Under the pieces are notes generated by a model, which saw only the letters and a list, made by a program, of their open reading frames with translations, had not been told where the DNA came from and did no database searches. A stretch of DNA of 24,440 bases from IMG/VR virus record IMGVR_UViG_3300027971_000215, positions 1-24,440 of that record. The stretch is one strand, 5' to 3'. The position numbers were made by a program, and so were the translations under genes. Source of the DNA: a virus. Within the stretch, counting starts at the first letter, position 1. Every line of letters begins with the position of its first letter. This document shows positions 1 to 6,595 of this stretch, in pieces.

Positions 1-1
1 A

Positions 2-319
2 CTAAGGTTTCTTACTCGATTGATTTGTTTTTATTAGTCGAAAAAAAGGCGTGAGCCGAGTGTACGCACGCCTAGGCCCATAGGCGGTGAGCGCGTTTTT
101 ATGGCGAACCTGCACGGGAGAAGAAAACTTTTTCATCTCCGCTTTTCCTGCCTTTACCATTGAAGATAAAACGCGACTCGCATGTGGAGGAGTAATTTTT
201 AAAAGATCGGCGATGCCCTTTGTGGTTAGCCAGCCCGGTGGCGCTGGGCGATCTACTCGTTGAGAAACGTGATCCTGCAGGGCCAGCGCCCAGTCGCGCG
301 TCAGATCGGGTAGCGCCAT
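2..319 (-). CDS. Small winged-helix DNA-binding protein
   Basis: The protein has 105 residues and is complete, with a TAG stop at the window edge. Residues about 30-60 read as a helix-turn-helix (GWLTTKGIADLL, then ASRVLSSMVKAGK), followed by a basic wing-like segment. This is the MarR/replication-initiator style of winged helix. The frame is open further upstream, but I chose the ATG at 319 because a GGAGGG ribosome site lies a few bases before it, and it overlaps the preceding phosphoesterase gene by only 19 bp. The C-terminus is Lys/Arg rich. It probably binds DNA, perhaps as a late regulator, but the target is unknown. It is the last gene of the operon seen here. Confidence 0.7.
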   Translation of the reverse strand: MALPDLTRDWALALQDHVSQRVDRPAPPGWLTTKGIADLLKITPPHASRVLSSMVKAGKAEMKKFSSPVQVRHKNALTAYGPRRAYTRLTPFFRLIKTNQSSKKP

Positions 320-1044
320 TGGCCCTCCACTGGCGACAGGACTTGCACCGTGCACCCCTGCCCTCCATCGATAAACTCGCCCCAGGCTACGCCGTGTTGC
401 CACCTAGTAACCGAACGCTGCCGCCTAGCGTAGTGCATAGATCCGATATTCGCCAAGCATCCGATCGTCCAACCCACCGGGGCGCCGATGCTTCTGCCAG
501 CCGATCGATCGACCCGGTGCAAATGGCCAAAGACTACGGGCTTGCGCAACATCTCCACGTGATCCCTCACCGATGACTCGTTAAACATGTAGCCATGACC
601 AAACAGCGTTCCACCCAGCTCGCGCCAACCTTGCTCTATGTCGTAGGGAATGTAGGTCGCCCGTAGGTCTTTGCAGGTGTTGTGAATCTCGCTTAGTGCC
701 GACGTGCAACAGTGCGCTACGATGGCGCTGGGAGAGTATTGTAGGGCGGTGAGCCTATGTTCATGATTCCCTTGGAAAATCCAGTTGGCGCCTAGTTCTC
801 GAAGGAAATTAAGGCCAGCATCGAAGTCCTCACGTATAGAGGTGCTTCTTTCGGGTGAGTCTGGATCTTTACGGGCACTGCCCATAAGGCCAGAGAGATC
901 GACAAAGTCGCCTAGGTGCATCGTCACGTCCGGCTTCCAGCGCTTCTTCATTTCTAGCGCAGCCTTGAGGGCGGCTGGATTAGCGAGGTGACCGTGGCTA
1001 CAGCTTACCGCCAGCCACCGTTTCCACTTTTTAATGACCTTCAC
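301..1044 (-). CDS. Calcineurin-like metallophosphoesterase
   Basis: The 247-residue protein carries the metallophosphoesterase motif series: SCSHGH (14-19), GDFVD (45-49), GNHEHR (92-97), FGHG (148-151) and GHLH (173-176). These bind a two-metal centre that hydrolyses phosphodiesters or phosphomonoesters. The usual first motif is D-x-H; here the Asp is Cys15, so metal binding at one site may be altered. The start is GTG inside a GTGA overlap with the upstream MazG-like gene. Phages often carry such enzymes, with suggested roles in nucleotide or nucleic-acid metabolism. The substrate cannot be read from sequence. Confidence 0.85.
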   Translation of the reverse strand: MKVIKKWKRWLAVSCSHGHLANPAALKAALEMKKRWKPDVTMHLGDFVDLSGLMGSARKDPDSPERSTSIREDFDAGLNFLRELGANWIFQGNHEHRLTALQYSPSAIVAHCCTSALSEIHNTCKDLRATYIPYDIEQGWRELGGTLFGHGYMFNESSVRDHVEMLRKPVVFGHLHRVDRSAGRSIGAPVGWTIGCLANIGSMHYARRQRSVTRWQHGVAWGEFIDGGQGCTVQVLSPVEGQWRYPI

Positions 1045-1385
1045 TTTTTGTCTTTAGCGCTCGGGAATCCCTGGAGGACGGCTAAAATTTGACGACAATT
1101 TTCTCTGCTCTGAGAAGCGGCGAGTGAATCGTCGGACGCTCCCTGCAAGGCTAGATCTCCGATAACGCCAAGCTGGAGGCGCATTGTGTGCATATACACG
1201 GCTAGGTCTAAAATTTCTTCCCATGCGTCTTTCCATACGGGCCGACGCCAAATAGCCCCCGAGTGCTCGGCCTGGCCACGGCGATACTTCAAATCAACAT
1301 CTTTAATGAGGTCATTTAACACGCCCTGTAAATGTTTCTCATGTTCAGGACTCATGGGTGTGTGGATGGCAGGCGACTCAGTCAT
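1041..1385 (-). CDS. MazG-like nucleotide pyrophosphohydrolase candidate
   Basis: This is a 114-residue, mostly helical protein. The core KYRRGQAEHSG...WRRP (33-49), then WEEILDLAVYMHTMR (55-69), resembles small phage proteins of the all-alpha NTP pyrophosphatase (MazG/dUTPase-like) group. There the acidic EExxxD cluster on a helix binds Mg; here it is E56, E57 and D60. A second ExxD pair is not evident, so activity is uncertain. The ATG sits in an ATGA overlap with the endolysin gene stop, and the gene's own stop overlaps the phosphoesterase start. The pairing with a phosphoesterase suggests a small nucleotide-metabolism set at the end of the operon. Confidence 0.5.
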   Translation of the reverse strand: MTESPAIHTPMSPEHEKHLQGVLNDLIKDVDLKYRRGQAEHSGAIWRRPVWKDAWEEILDLAVYMHTMRLQLGVIGDLALQGASDDSLAASQSRENCRQILAVLQGFPSAKDKK

Positions 1386-1885
1386 GGCTTCCTCGTTTTT
1401 ACGCGACGGGTAGAGGTAGGTTTGGCGAAAACGGCGAGTCGTTGTTCCACTTTATTATGTAGAATGTCACGCCAGCTCACGTACTCTGCCGCTTGGAGGT
1501 GGCCAGTCTCAAAACTAATTGCCGCCAGCTCAAACGATTGGCCGACGTGTTCCCCTAATCGAAAGGCGGTTTCATCGTTCCAATCCGCCACGTACAGGTC
1601 TGGATTCTTAGGCGATATTTTTAGAGGCACCCAATCAAAGGCTAGGCCGTAGTTGTGGTAGCTCTCCCCTGCTCTGGCCTTGGTCACAATTTTACCTGGG
1701 GCGGATCGCCCGATCGCGTAGAGTGCCGTCTGCTCCTCCATCGTCCGGCGGCCGCAGTAGATTAGCGGTGGGATCTTAGAGTTGACCATCTCCATGGCCC
1801 ATCCCCTTACCCGCTTCTGGAACGTAGGCGCGAGGGTATCGATCGCCGCCAAGGTGCGGGCGTTGGACTCAGCTAGGGTGGTCAT
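1382..1885 (-). CDS. M15-family peptidase endolysin
   Basis: The 167-residue protein has the layout of phage L-alanyl-D-glutamate or D-Ala-D-Ala peptidases of MEROPS family M15, which cut peptidoglycan stem peptides to lyse the host. The segment GRRTMEEQTALYAIGR (45-60) is followed by SYHNYGLAFDW (75-85), which supplies zinc ligands His77 and Asp84. ETGHLQ (126-131) supplies the third ligand His129 and probable base Glu126, in the E-x-x-H arrangement of VanX rather than the D-x-x-H common in phage enzymes. There is no signal peptide, so export needs a holin. It follows a lipoprotein gene through an ATGA overlap, within a lysis cluster. Confidence 0.85.
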   Translation of the reverse strand: MTTLAESNARTLAAIDTLAPTFQKRVRGWAMEMVNSKIPPLIYCGRRTMEEQTALYAIGRSAPGKIVTKARAGESYHNYGLAFDWVPLKISPKNPDLYVADWNDETAFRLGEHVGQSFELAAISFETGHLQAAEYVSWRDILHNKVEQRLAVFAKPTSTRRVKTRKP

Positions 1886-2136
1886 CGTCCTTCCCTGGCG
1901 TTGGATTTTGCAGTTTCCGCCAAGCTATCAGAAAGCGCCTTAAGCGCCTGGACGTACTGATCCCGATATTCTTTATTACAATGACCGACACGGCGTTCGA
2001 TAGCGTCCCACCGCATGATGAGGTCGGTGATCGTGTCCGGCGTCGGTGGCGGGCCTTCTGTGCGCGGGAGAGTCGCACAGGAGGAAAGCGCACTAAGCGT
2101 TAGGAGGACGATTAGACCACCACGAATCAATATCAC
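1882..2136 (-). CDS. Small lipoprotein, o-spanin candidate
   Basis: The protein has 84 residues and an N-terminal lipoprotein signal: a hydrophobic run ends in the lipobox LSSC with Cys20 as the predicted lipidated residue. A proline-rich stretch (PPPTPD) and a helical C-terminal half follow. The start is GTG in a GTGA tetranucleotide, with an AAGGA ribosome site just upstream. The first 44 bp overlap, in another frame, the end of a small inner-membrane protein gene. Together with the endolysin directly downstream this is the arrangement of Rz/Rz1-type spanins, which join inner and outer membranes for the last lysis step. Spanin identity is inferred from layout, not homology. Confidence 0.65.
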   Translation of the reverse strand: MILIRGGLIVLLTLSALSSCATLPRTEGPPPTPDTITDLIMRWDAIERRVGHCNKEYRDQYVQALKALSDSLAETAKSNAREGR

Positions 2137-2260
2137 GGTTCCTTTTTAAGCGATCGATCTCGATCTGTTCGTAGTCGCGCTGGAGCGGGGTGCGCCGTTT
2201 CATGATCCACAGGACAATTCCCGCCACCGTCCCCAGCAACGCTAGGATCCCGGTGATCAT
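2093..2260 (-). CDS. Small one-TM protein, i-spanin or holin candidate
   Basis: This 55-residue gene begins MITGILALLG and ends WSNRPPNA. Residues 2-20 form one hydrophobic membrane span, followed by a positively charged helical tail (KRRTPLQRDYEQIEIDRLKR). N-in topology with a charged helix outside fits a very short i-spanin, and the gene's 3' end overlaps the lipoprotein gene out of frame as Rz and Rz1 do. It could also be a second holin-like protein. It starts 6 bp after the stop of the holin candidate; no strong ribosome site is seen, so coupling is likely. A reading frame opposite in phase over the same bases has no credible protein character. Confidence 0.6.
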   Translation of the reverse strand: MITGILALLGTVAGIVLWIMKRRTPLQRDYEQIEIDRLKRNRDIDSWWSNRPPNA

Positions 2261-2266
2261 CTGCTT

Positions 2267-2434
2267 TTACTTTTTTGCGGAGAAGCGTGCGATGAAATCG
2301 ACGATTTTTTGCAGGGTGGCTTCCGGCTCGTCCCCTGGGACCATGGCCGCCACCGCGATCGCCGCCACTAGCACGGCCGAGAGTGCACCCAGATACGCCT
2401 GCCAGTTGTTCAGTATGTTGTTTAATATGTCCAT
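2267..2434 (-). CDS. Holin-like small membrane protein
   Basis: The 55-residue protein starts MDILNNILNNWQAYLGALS. It has one hydrophobic segment at about 13-32 (small residues Ala, Val, Gly, Ile), a charged turn (PGDEPE) and an amphipathic helix ending RFSAKK. This resembles small phage membrane proteins placed beside endolysins, and a holin role, timing membrane permeabilisation, is the natural inference. The ATG lies 16 bp after the upstream stop, without a clear ribosome site. The longer frame on the same strand (2133-2438) gives a Gly/His/Arg-rich product with no domain character and is rejected in favour of this gene. Confidence 0.65.
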   Translation of the reverse strand: MDILNNILNNWQAYLGALSAVLVAAIAVAAMVPGDEPEATLQKIVDFIARFSAKK

Positions 2435-2450
2435 GCAAGCGGACGTAGTG

Positions 2451-2711
2451 TCAAAGCCCCATCCGGCGCTTGATCAACTCCCACACCATCGAGCAGACGG
2501 CCCCAGCGCAGACGGAGATCAGCCATATCTTAGTGCGGAGGGAGTGGGCGGAGTTTTCCATTTCCCGTAATCTGCCGTGGTACTCGCCCAGGCTAGATTG
2601 AGAGCGCTCGATCATATCCAAAATTACAGTCTGACGAGTCTCAATCCGGGCGATTGATTCGCGGACTAAGGAAAGACGCTCCGATAGTTCGACTACTTGG
2701 TCGGTGCTCAT
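2451..2711 (-). CDS. Coiled-coil protein with C-terminal TM, XhlA-like
   Basis: In this 86-residue protein, residues 5-57 form a charged coiled coil (VVELSERLSLVRESIARIE onward), and residues 61-80 (KIWLISVCAGAVCSMVWELI) form a membrane span followed by basic KRR. This is the layout of XhlA-type phage lysis-associated proteins, which assist holins, though sequence identity was not tested. The ATG lies in an ATGA overlap with the preceding 52-residue gene. Its place at the head of the membrane-protein cluster supports a role in lysis. Confidence 0.65.
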   Translation of the reverse strand: MSTDQVVELSERLSLVRESIARIETRQTVILDMIERSQSSLGEYHGRLREMENSAHSLRTKIWLISVCAGAVCSMVWELIKRRMGL

Positions 2712-2866
2712 AGGGTGTAGCCCTCTGCCCCTTCCGCGATCCTTACGGTTTCTTCCCCGTTATCGTCGTAGAAGAGCTCGATGTAGCCTTCCGCCTCTAG
2801 CCATTTTAGGCTTTGCCAAAACTCGCGCCAGCCGGGGCCGCGGTTCTCATCATTGGCGATCGTCAT
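2708..2866 (-). CDS. Small hypothetical protein, winged-helix-like wing
   Basis: This is a 52-residue protein, MTIANDENRG to EGAEGYTL. The central segment WREFWQSLKWLEAEGYIELF followed by DDNGEETVRI looks like the last helix and beta-hairpin wing of a winged-helix fold, but the recognition-helix part is missing. I do not recognise a specific family. The reading frame fills the gap between two lysis genes; its stop overlaps the next start by ATGA, and an AAAGG sequence lies just before its ATG, which together support that it is translated. Function is unknown. Confidence 0.6.
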   Translation of the reverse strand: MTIANDENRGPGWREFWQSLKWLEAEGYIELFYDDNGEETVRIAEGAEGYTL

Positions 2867-2887
2867 GGCCTTTGATAAAAAAGCGCC

Positions 2888-3016
2888 TTATTTAAGGCTG
2901 GGGGTTTTCCCCGCATCCTCGGCGGCTTGCATCATCTCGTAATTCGGCAGGGCGTTGTTATCTGTGTGCTTAGGACTACAAGAGCAGAGGAAGAGGGCGA
3001 GGAGGAGGAGGGGCAT
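2888..3016 (-). CDS. Very small lipoprotein
   Basis: This is a 42-residue protein. Its N-terminus, MPLLLLALFLCSCSPKH, is a short lipoprotein signal with a lipobox-like LCSC or LFLC, so Cys11 or Cys13 would be lipidated. The remaining 29 residues are polar. The ATG shares a base with the TAA of the fibre gene upstream (TAATG), and an AGGA ribosome site lies 8 bases before it. A small outer-membrane lipoprotein here could be a lysis component or a superinfection-exclusion protein; neither can be proved. The first bases of this gene are duplicated at 3750-3767. Confidence 0.65.
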   Translation of the reverse strand: MPLLLLALFLCSCSPKHTDNNALPNYEMMQAAEDAGKTPSLK

Positions 3017-3019
3017 TAG
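3002..3019. repeat. 18-bp direct repeat, copy 1
   Basis: This segment (plus strand GAGGAGGAGGGGCATTAG) is identical to 3750-3767, at an offset of 748 bp. It covers the stop codon of a fibre gene and the first codons of the small lipoprotein gene. The copies bracket the fibre gene 3016-3741, as expected if that gene was inserted with duplication of the junction. Confidence 0.85.
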
Positions 3020-3741
3020 GTTAATCCTAGCCCTTGGCAAAGTGTTGTTTTTAATAGGTTATGAAGAGCCAGTATTTGTGCCGTTGTTAGTGTAGTGTTA
3101 AAAACTGCGGCAAAAGAACCAACGCTGCCCCATTGTGCACTATTGGCAAGATCGCCGAAAAATGCAGGGCCACCATGACTTGTGCCAGTTGCAAAAGTCC
3201 TTGAGGTGGTTGCCGCAAATGAATTATAGACATTTGCGATTGCTGTATTTGTAATCGCTCCGTTAATAAATCCACTTAAATCTGTATTTGGAGAAAAAAC
3301 AGTAGCAGACGCTCCGCTTCTTCTTTGCCAGAAATGAAAATTATTAGCACCATTGGACACCCTAAAAACTATAGAACTAGTAATTGTAGTGTTATTAAGG
3401 CCAACTGCAAAAATTGTGTGAGAGCCTGTTGGTAGATAATATGAAAATTGCAGACAAGAATTTGCTGGGGAAAATGTAACTCCGTCTGTCCCCCAAGCTG
3501 GACTATTAGCTAGGGTTCCATCATATGACCCCAACCCGCCCAAACTATACGCAGTCGCTCCAGTTCCAGCGTTCTGCGTTGAGCAAAGAGGCCAGCAGAC
3601 CATACTGCTGTAAAGGCCGAGGTCTTTTACGCCTGTAACAAAACGAGAAATCTGTTGCCGTCCAGCTGTGTTAGTCACGCCAGCCGTAGTAAAATAGGCA
3701 GAGGCATCCGCATCGTAAGCTGGCTTAATTAGGATGCTCAT
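3016..3741 (-). CDS. LamG-like tail fibre or receptor-binding protein
   Basis: The 241-residue protein is rich in Ser, Thr, Asn, Gly and aromatic residues. Its pattern is typical of concanavalin/LamG-like beta-sandwich modules on phage fibres: an N-terminal DADASAYFTTAGV, a middle GTLANSPAWGTDGVTFSP, then strands with HTIFAVG and a C-terminal helix (TTAQILALHNLLKTTL). Such domains usually bind host surface glycans. The ATG overlaps the stop of an 8-codon frame (ATGA), so it is probably reached by coupled translation. Together with 3764-4456 it is visibly more AT-rich than the capsid and glycosyltransferase genes, which fits recent exchange. Receptor binding is inferred from fold character and position. 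Confidence 0.6.
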   Translation of the reverse strand: MSILIKPAYDADASAYFTTAGVTNTAGRQQISRFVTGVKDLGLYSSMVCWPLCSTQNAGTGATAYSLGGLGSYDGTLANSPAWGTDGVTFSPANSCLQFSYYLPTGSHTIFAVGLNNTTITSSIVFRVSNGANNFHFWQRRSGASATVFSPNTDLSGFINGAITNTAIANVYNSFAATTSRTFATGTSHGGPAFFGDLANSAQWGSVGSFAAVFNTTLTTAQILALHNLLKTTLCQGLGLT

Positions 3742-3764
3742 GGAGTGATGAGGAGGAGGGGCAT
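3738..3764 (-). other. 8-codon mini-ORF, relic start of the lipoprotein gene
   Basis: A frame of eight codons (MPLLLITP, then TGA) begins at the TAATG of the upstream fibre gene and ends in ATGA at the next fibre gene. Its first five codons match the start of the 42-residue lipoprotein gene. It looks like the leftover beginning of that gene after a fibre cassette was inserted. It may still serve as a coupling bridge for ribosomes between the two fibre genes. Confidence 0.55.
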
Positions 3765-3767
3765 TAG
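3750..3767. repeat. 18-bp direct repeat, copy 2
   Basis: Exact copy of 3002-3019. It lies over the stop codon of fibre gene 3764-4456 and the first codons of the 8-codon relic frame. Identity ends sharply on both sides, with a mismatch at 3749 versus 3001 and at 3768 versus 3020. Confidence 0.85.
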
Positions 3768-4456
3768 TAAAGTGCCCACTTTGAGTTTAAGTAATTTCGT
3801 ACTAGATTTTTTTGTGAGCTTGTTAGGTTTGAATTGTAAACAACGATTTCCGCATACTCTCCATTTGGTGACTGAAATTCCGAAGATATTGTTTTCAAAT
3901 TCCACCCTGTTGTATCGCCGTCAAAAACCTTAAAAACCCCATCAAACAGCTTTAATGCGCTCGGATAAACTGGAACGGTAACAGAAGATCCATTCAAATT
4001 TTCATTTGAAATAAAATCTGACGGATACATATAGTTTCCATTAGAATTACTATGAAACCCAAAGTTGGTTGTAGAGTTTAGAACAACACCGAAGTCTTTG
4101 TAGGTGGTTTGCTTTAAAACGATGAAGAATGTGCCAAGGCTTGTTATTTGATTTACATTCATGAACCTATAATTTCCATCAGACTTAACCGTATTCTTGT
4201 TATTTTTACCAAGAGTTTGTAGAACAAATTGATTTACAGCATTTACCTGTATGGCGTGATTCGCGTTTCCGCTTTGGTCTTCCCACCTTGCTATGGAAGA
4301 GCCATTTGTAGTTACTTTATTACCGCCAGTAGAGGTATCAAATAATCCAATCGTAGCGTCTAGCCAGAGTTGTAGGCCAGCGATGTTGGATGGGGCAAAA
4401 ACTCCACCAAAGAAGCCCCTGCGATTTAGAATTCCGCTGGAAGCAAAGAAGCCCAC
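3764..4456 (-). CDS. LamG-like tail fibre protein
   Basis: This 230-residue protein starts at a GTG (TAGTG junction) preceded by GGAGG at good spacing; an upstream in-frame TTG is less likely. After a short N-terminal segment comes GLQLWLDATIGLFDTSTGG, then SIARWEDQSGNANHAIQ. This signature is seen in LamG/concanavalin-like domains of phage fibre and adhesin proteins, where the sandwich binds carbohydrate. The C-terminus (EYAEIVVYNSNLTSSQKNLVRNYL) is the usual last strand plus helix of such domains. The gene is AT-rich relative to most of the operon. It probably contacts the host surface, alone or with the following fibre protein. Confidence 0.65.
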   Translation of the reverse strand: MGFFASSGILNRRGFFGGVFAPSNIAGLQLWLDATIGLFDTSTGGNKVTTNGSSIARWEDQSGNANHAIQVNAVNQFVLQTLGKNNKNTVKSDGNYRFMNVNQITSLGTFFIVLKQTTYKDFGVVLNSTTNFGFHSNSNGNYMYPSDFISNENLNGSSVTVPVYPSALKLFDGVFKVFDGDTTGWNLKTISSEFQSPNGEYAEIVVYNSNLTSSQKNLVRNYLNSKWALY

Positions 4457-5460
4457 TACGCCTCCAATATGGTGAAGCAAGAAGCTGTTACGCTGGATAA
4501 TAAATTAACCGCACCAGTAGGGATATAACTACCCTCAAAGGTCAGCCCTGCCCCAGAGGAAAGCTGGATGCCTTGGGTGGTGGTGGGTGTAAATCCAATC
4601 CCGACTGTGATTACATTTGAAGCAGTAGTTACATTCTGAATTAAGAGATATTTTCTATTTGAGTTCGTTACGGCAGATGTCGCAAAAGCCGTGTTCGCAG
4701 TAGTGACAGAGCCAAATCTTGTCGTTAGAGAGCCGTTAGATGAGTTGGCGGTGACTGTCCCGCTTATCGCAATGGCCGTCCCACTCGTCACGCCTTGGAT
4801 GGACAGCACATCAATCGAGGGGCTACCCGCCGTCCCCACCTCGGCATAAGTGACGGCTGTGCCAGCGGGGTTAATTAGCCTTGCTGTGACGCTGGTGGCG
4901 AAGGAGGAGATCGATGCGGTGACTGAGCCTATCTGTGCCGTCCCTGCTCCTATTGTTACCGTTCCTGCCCCAATCGTCACCACGCCGATGCGGTTTGTGC
5001 CAGCGGGGAGGGCAGAGCCGATGGTGACTGTGCCAGAGATTTGATTTCTAACTTGAACAAATGCCGAAATTCCTTCTTCTTCTACAACTTCACTGCCCCA
5101 AACAGCAAGCACTTGCGAGTTATTATTGGTGTTTATTACTCCTATGGCTGTTTGAATTGCACTAGTTTGAGCAAAAACCCCTTGAGTACATACTTGTATG
5201 TTTGGAACATTCGCCGTTACCGTGCCAGAGATGGCGGGGAGGGAGCTGACGGTTAAAGAGTTTCCCACAGTGACTGTCCCGGTAATGGCCGCGCCGACGG
5301 TCACAGTAACGTTCTCCAGGGCGGACAGGCTATTGGCATCGAGCGCCACGGTGACGGTGTTCATCACGGTGACGGAGCTGGCCACGGCGCTGTTAATCAC
5401 GGCGCTGGTCAGAGTGACTACGGTGGGTGTTTCGCTAACGGCTAGGTAGATGTCGGCCAT
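4456..5460 (-). CDS. Repetitive beta-rich tail protein
   Basis: The protein has 334 residues, dominated by Val, Thr, Ser, Ala and Gly. Short repeats of the form SGTVT / GTVTVG / VTIGAGTV recur from about residue 45 to 250, suggesting a beta-helix or beta-prism shaft. The last 70 residues (QNVTTASNVITVGIGFTPT, then LSSGAGLTFEGSYIP) look like a globular C-terminal domain of the kind found at the end of phage appendage proteins. The ATG has an AAGGAA ribosome site. It is probably a fibre or tail-tip component carrying or neighbouring the LamG proteins; there is no specific family assignment. Confidence 0.55.
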   Translation of the reverse strand: MADIYLAVSETPTVVTLTSAVINSAVASSVTVMNTVTVALDANSLSALENVTVTVGAAITGTVTVGNSLTVSSLPAISGTVTANVPNIQVCTQGVFAQTSAIQTAIGVINTNNNSQVLAVWGSEVVEEEGISAFVQVRNQISGTVTIGSALPAGTNRIGVVTIGAGTVTIGAGTAQIGSVTASISSFATSVTARLINPAGTAVTYAEVGTAGSPSIDVLSIQGVTSGTAIAISGTVTANSSNGSLTTRFGSVTTANTAFATSAVTNSNRKYLLIQNVTTASNVITVGIGFTPTTTQGIQLSSGAGLTFEGSYIPTGAVNLLSSVTASCFTILEA

Positions 5461-5469
5461 ATATTTTCC

Positions 5470-5802
5470 TTAAGGGACGGTTATTCTAGGAGATAATGTC
5501 ACTACGCCTTCGAGTAGCCGGGTGTAGGTACCAGAATTATTCATCAGTAGATCGTACTTTCCCCCGCTAGTAGGGACGACGAGGGTGGCGGCCGCGGATA
5601 GTGCCATGGTCAGCTGGCCCCCGGCCGCGCTGGTCACGGTGCAGGTAAAGGCGGTGGCTACGGTGCCACCAGGCATCTGGCGAATCTGGGCGGAGAACGT
5701 ACGGCCCGCGATGTTAATGGGGGTGGAGGTATCGGTGGTTAAAAAGAGGGTGCGGGAGAAGTCTGTCCCCTGCTCTATGGTTATGTTGTAGGAGGCGGAC
5801 AT
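5470..5802 (-). CDS. Small Ig-like beta protein of the tail tip
   Basis: This is a 110-residue all-beta protein. The pattern ITIEQGTDFSRTLFL, AGRTFSAQIR, LTMALSAAATL, GKYDLLM, YTRLLEGVVTLSPRIT recurs in small phage proteins encoded beside baseplate or fibre genes. They probably form an Ig-like or BppU N-terminal-like sandwich that attaches appendages. I cannot name the family with certainty. It sits between two structural genes with short spacers (9 and 19 bp), which supports a virion role. Confidence 0.5.
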   Translation of the reverse strand: MSASYNITIEQGTDFSRTLFLTTDTSTPINIAGRTFSAQIRQMPGGTVATAFTCTVTSAAGGQLTMALSAAATLVVPTSGGKYDLLMNNSGTYTRLLEGVVTLSPRITVP

Positions 5803-5821
5803 GGATTACGTTAACCGCATG

Positions 5822-6595
5822 TCAAGCAGGGCGTTTATTGTTAGGCAACCAGTTGATTTGCGCCTTAATTCCGCTCTCAAGGCCCGCCACGGTGCCGTTA
5901 TATGCAGTACTACCTACCCTAAGGGTGGCGTTTGGACTGTTCTCTGTTTCGTTAAATCCGGTAAAAGTAAGAACCTTGCCCAGCTCCTTAGTTTTTGGAT
6001 CAATAAATCCAGAATGAATTTTTATTGTAAACGTAGCCACAACACGCTGAAGAGCGTTTACTAGAAAACCTATTAAAGGATCCTGATCTTGTGGATCTGC
6101 AGAAAGAAAATCTGGGCCGCTAATAATTTCAAATTCTTCATAAGTTGCATCGCCTGTTGGGGGCGTATCATCATCTATAGCCGTGAAAATAAGGTTTTTA
6201 GTTCGCTTACGTAAATTAACCCAAGCGGTAAAACTACAGTCAAAGCAAGGATTATGCTTAATCCTAATTAGGTCTGAATCTTGAATCTTGCCGTACTTCC
6301 CGGCTGGATTAAAAGATGCAGAAGTCTCTATCTCATAAGTTCCTTTGGGTTTAGTTTTTGGGAATTTGTTTTCACGTCCATCGTTAATTACGTCGGAAGA
6401 TTTAAATTCATAAGTAATGGTTGTGGGAATTTTGTCGCCCTCCTCGGGGCCATACTGATTCATTGTTTTATTTTCACCCTCAAACGCGACTGCAAAATCA
6501 AACAAAGAACGCTCTTTCCATTGGAAATAGTCGCCTAGCTTTATGTTGGTTTTTTGATCTGTTTTTAAGGCGTGACAGGTGGGCGCGTAAATCAT
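5822..6595 (-). CDS. Hypothetical tail-region protein
   Basis: The 257-residue protein is not recognised. It is polar, with mixed alpha/beta character, and has few Cys (CHALK near the start, CFDCS near residue 119). It contains no membrane span or signal peptide. Its ATG overlaps the stop of 6592-7203 as ATGA, and the two look like a coupled pair, both AT-richer than flanking genes. The position between the big repetitive tail protein and the fibre genes implies a structural part of the tail tip. No enzymatic motif is seen. Confidence 0.4.
   Translation of the reverse strand: MIYAPTCHALKTDQKTNIKLGDYFQWKERSLFDFAVAFEGENKTMNQYGPEEGDKIPTTITYEFKSSDVINDGRENKFPKTKPKGTYEIETSASFNPAGKYGKIQDSDLIRIKHNPCFDCSFTAWVNLRKRTKNLIFTAIDDDTPPTGDATYEEFEIISGPDFLSADPQDQDPLIGFLVNALQRVVATFTIKIHSGFIDPKTKELGKVLTFTGFNETENSPNATLRVGSTAYNGTVAGLESGIKAQINWLPNNKRPA

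Noticed and set aside
320-403. Upstream extension of the winged-helix gene
   Set aside because: The extension lies entirely inside the phosphoesterase frame, and the GGAGGG site marks the ATG at 319 as start.
2357-2364. HIP1-like octamer GCGATCGC as a sign of a cyanobacterial host
   Set aside because: Only two copies were noticed by eye (near 2357 and 17083), far below the density that marks cyanobacterial genomes.
2133-2438. 101-residue minus-strand frame in the lysis region
   Set aside because: Its product is Gly/His/Arg/Pro-rich without structure, and two smaller frames in the same bases (2093-2260 and 2267-2434) encode convincing membrane proteins.
4457-4480. TTG start for the fibre gene, 24 bases upstream
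   Set aside because: The GTG at 4456 has a GGAGG site at good spacing and the usual stop-start overlap; the TTG has none.
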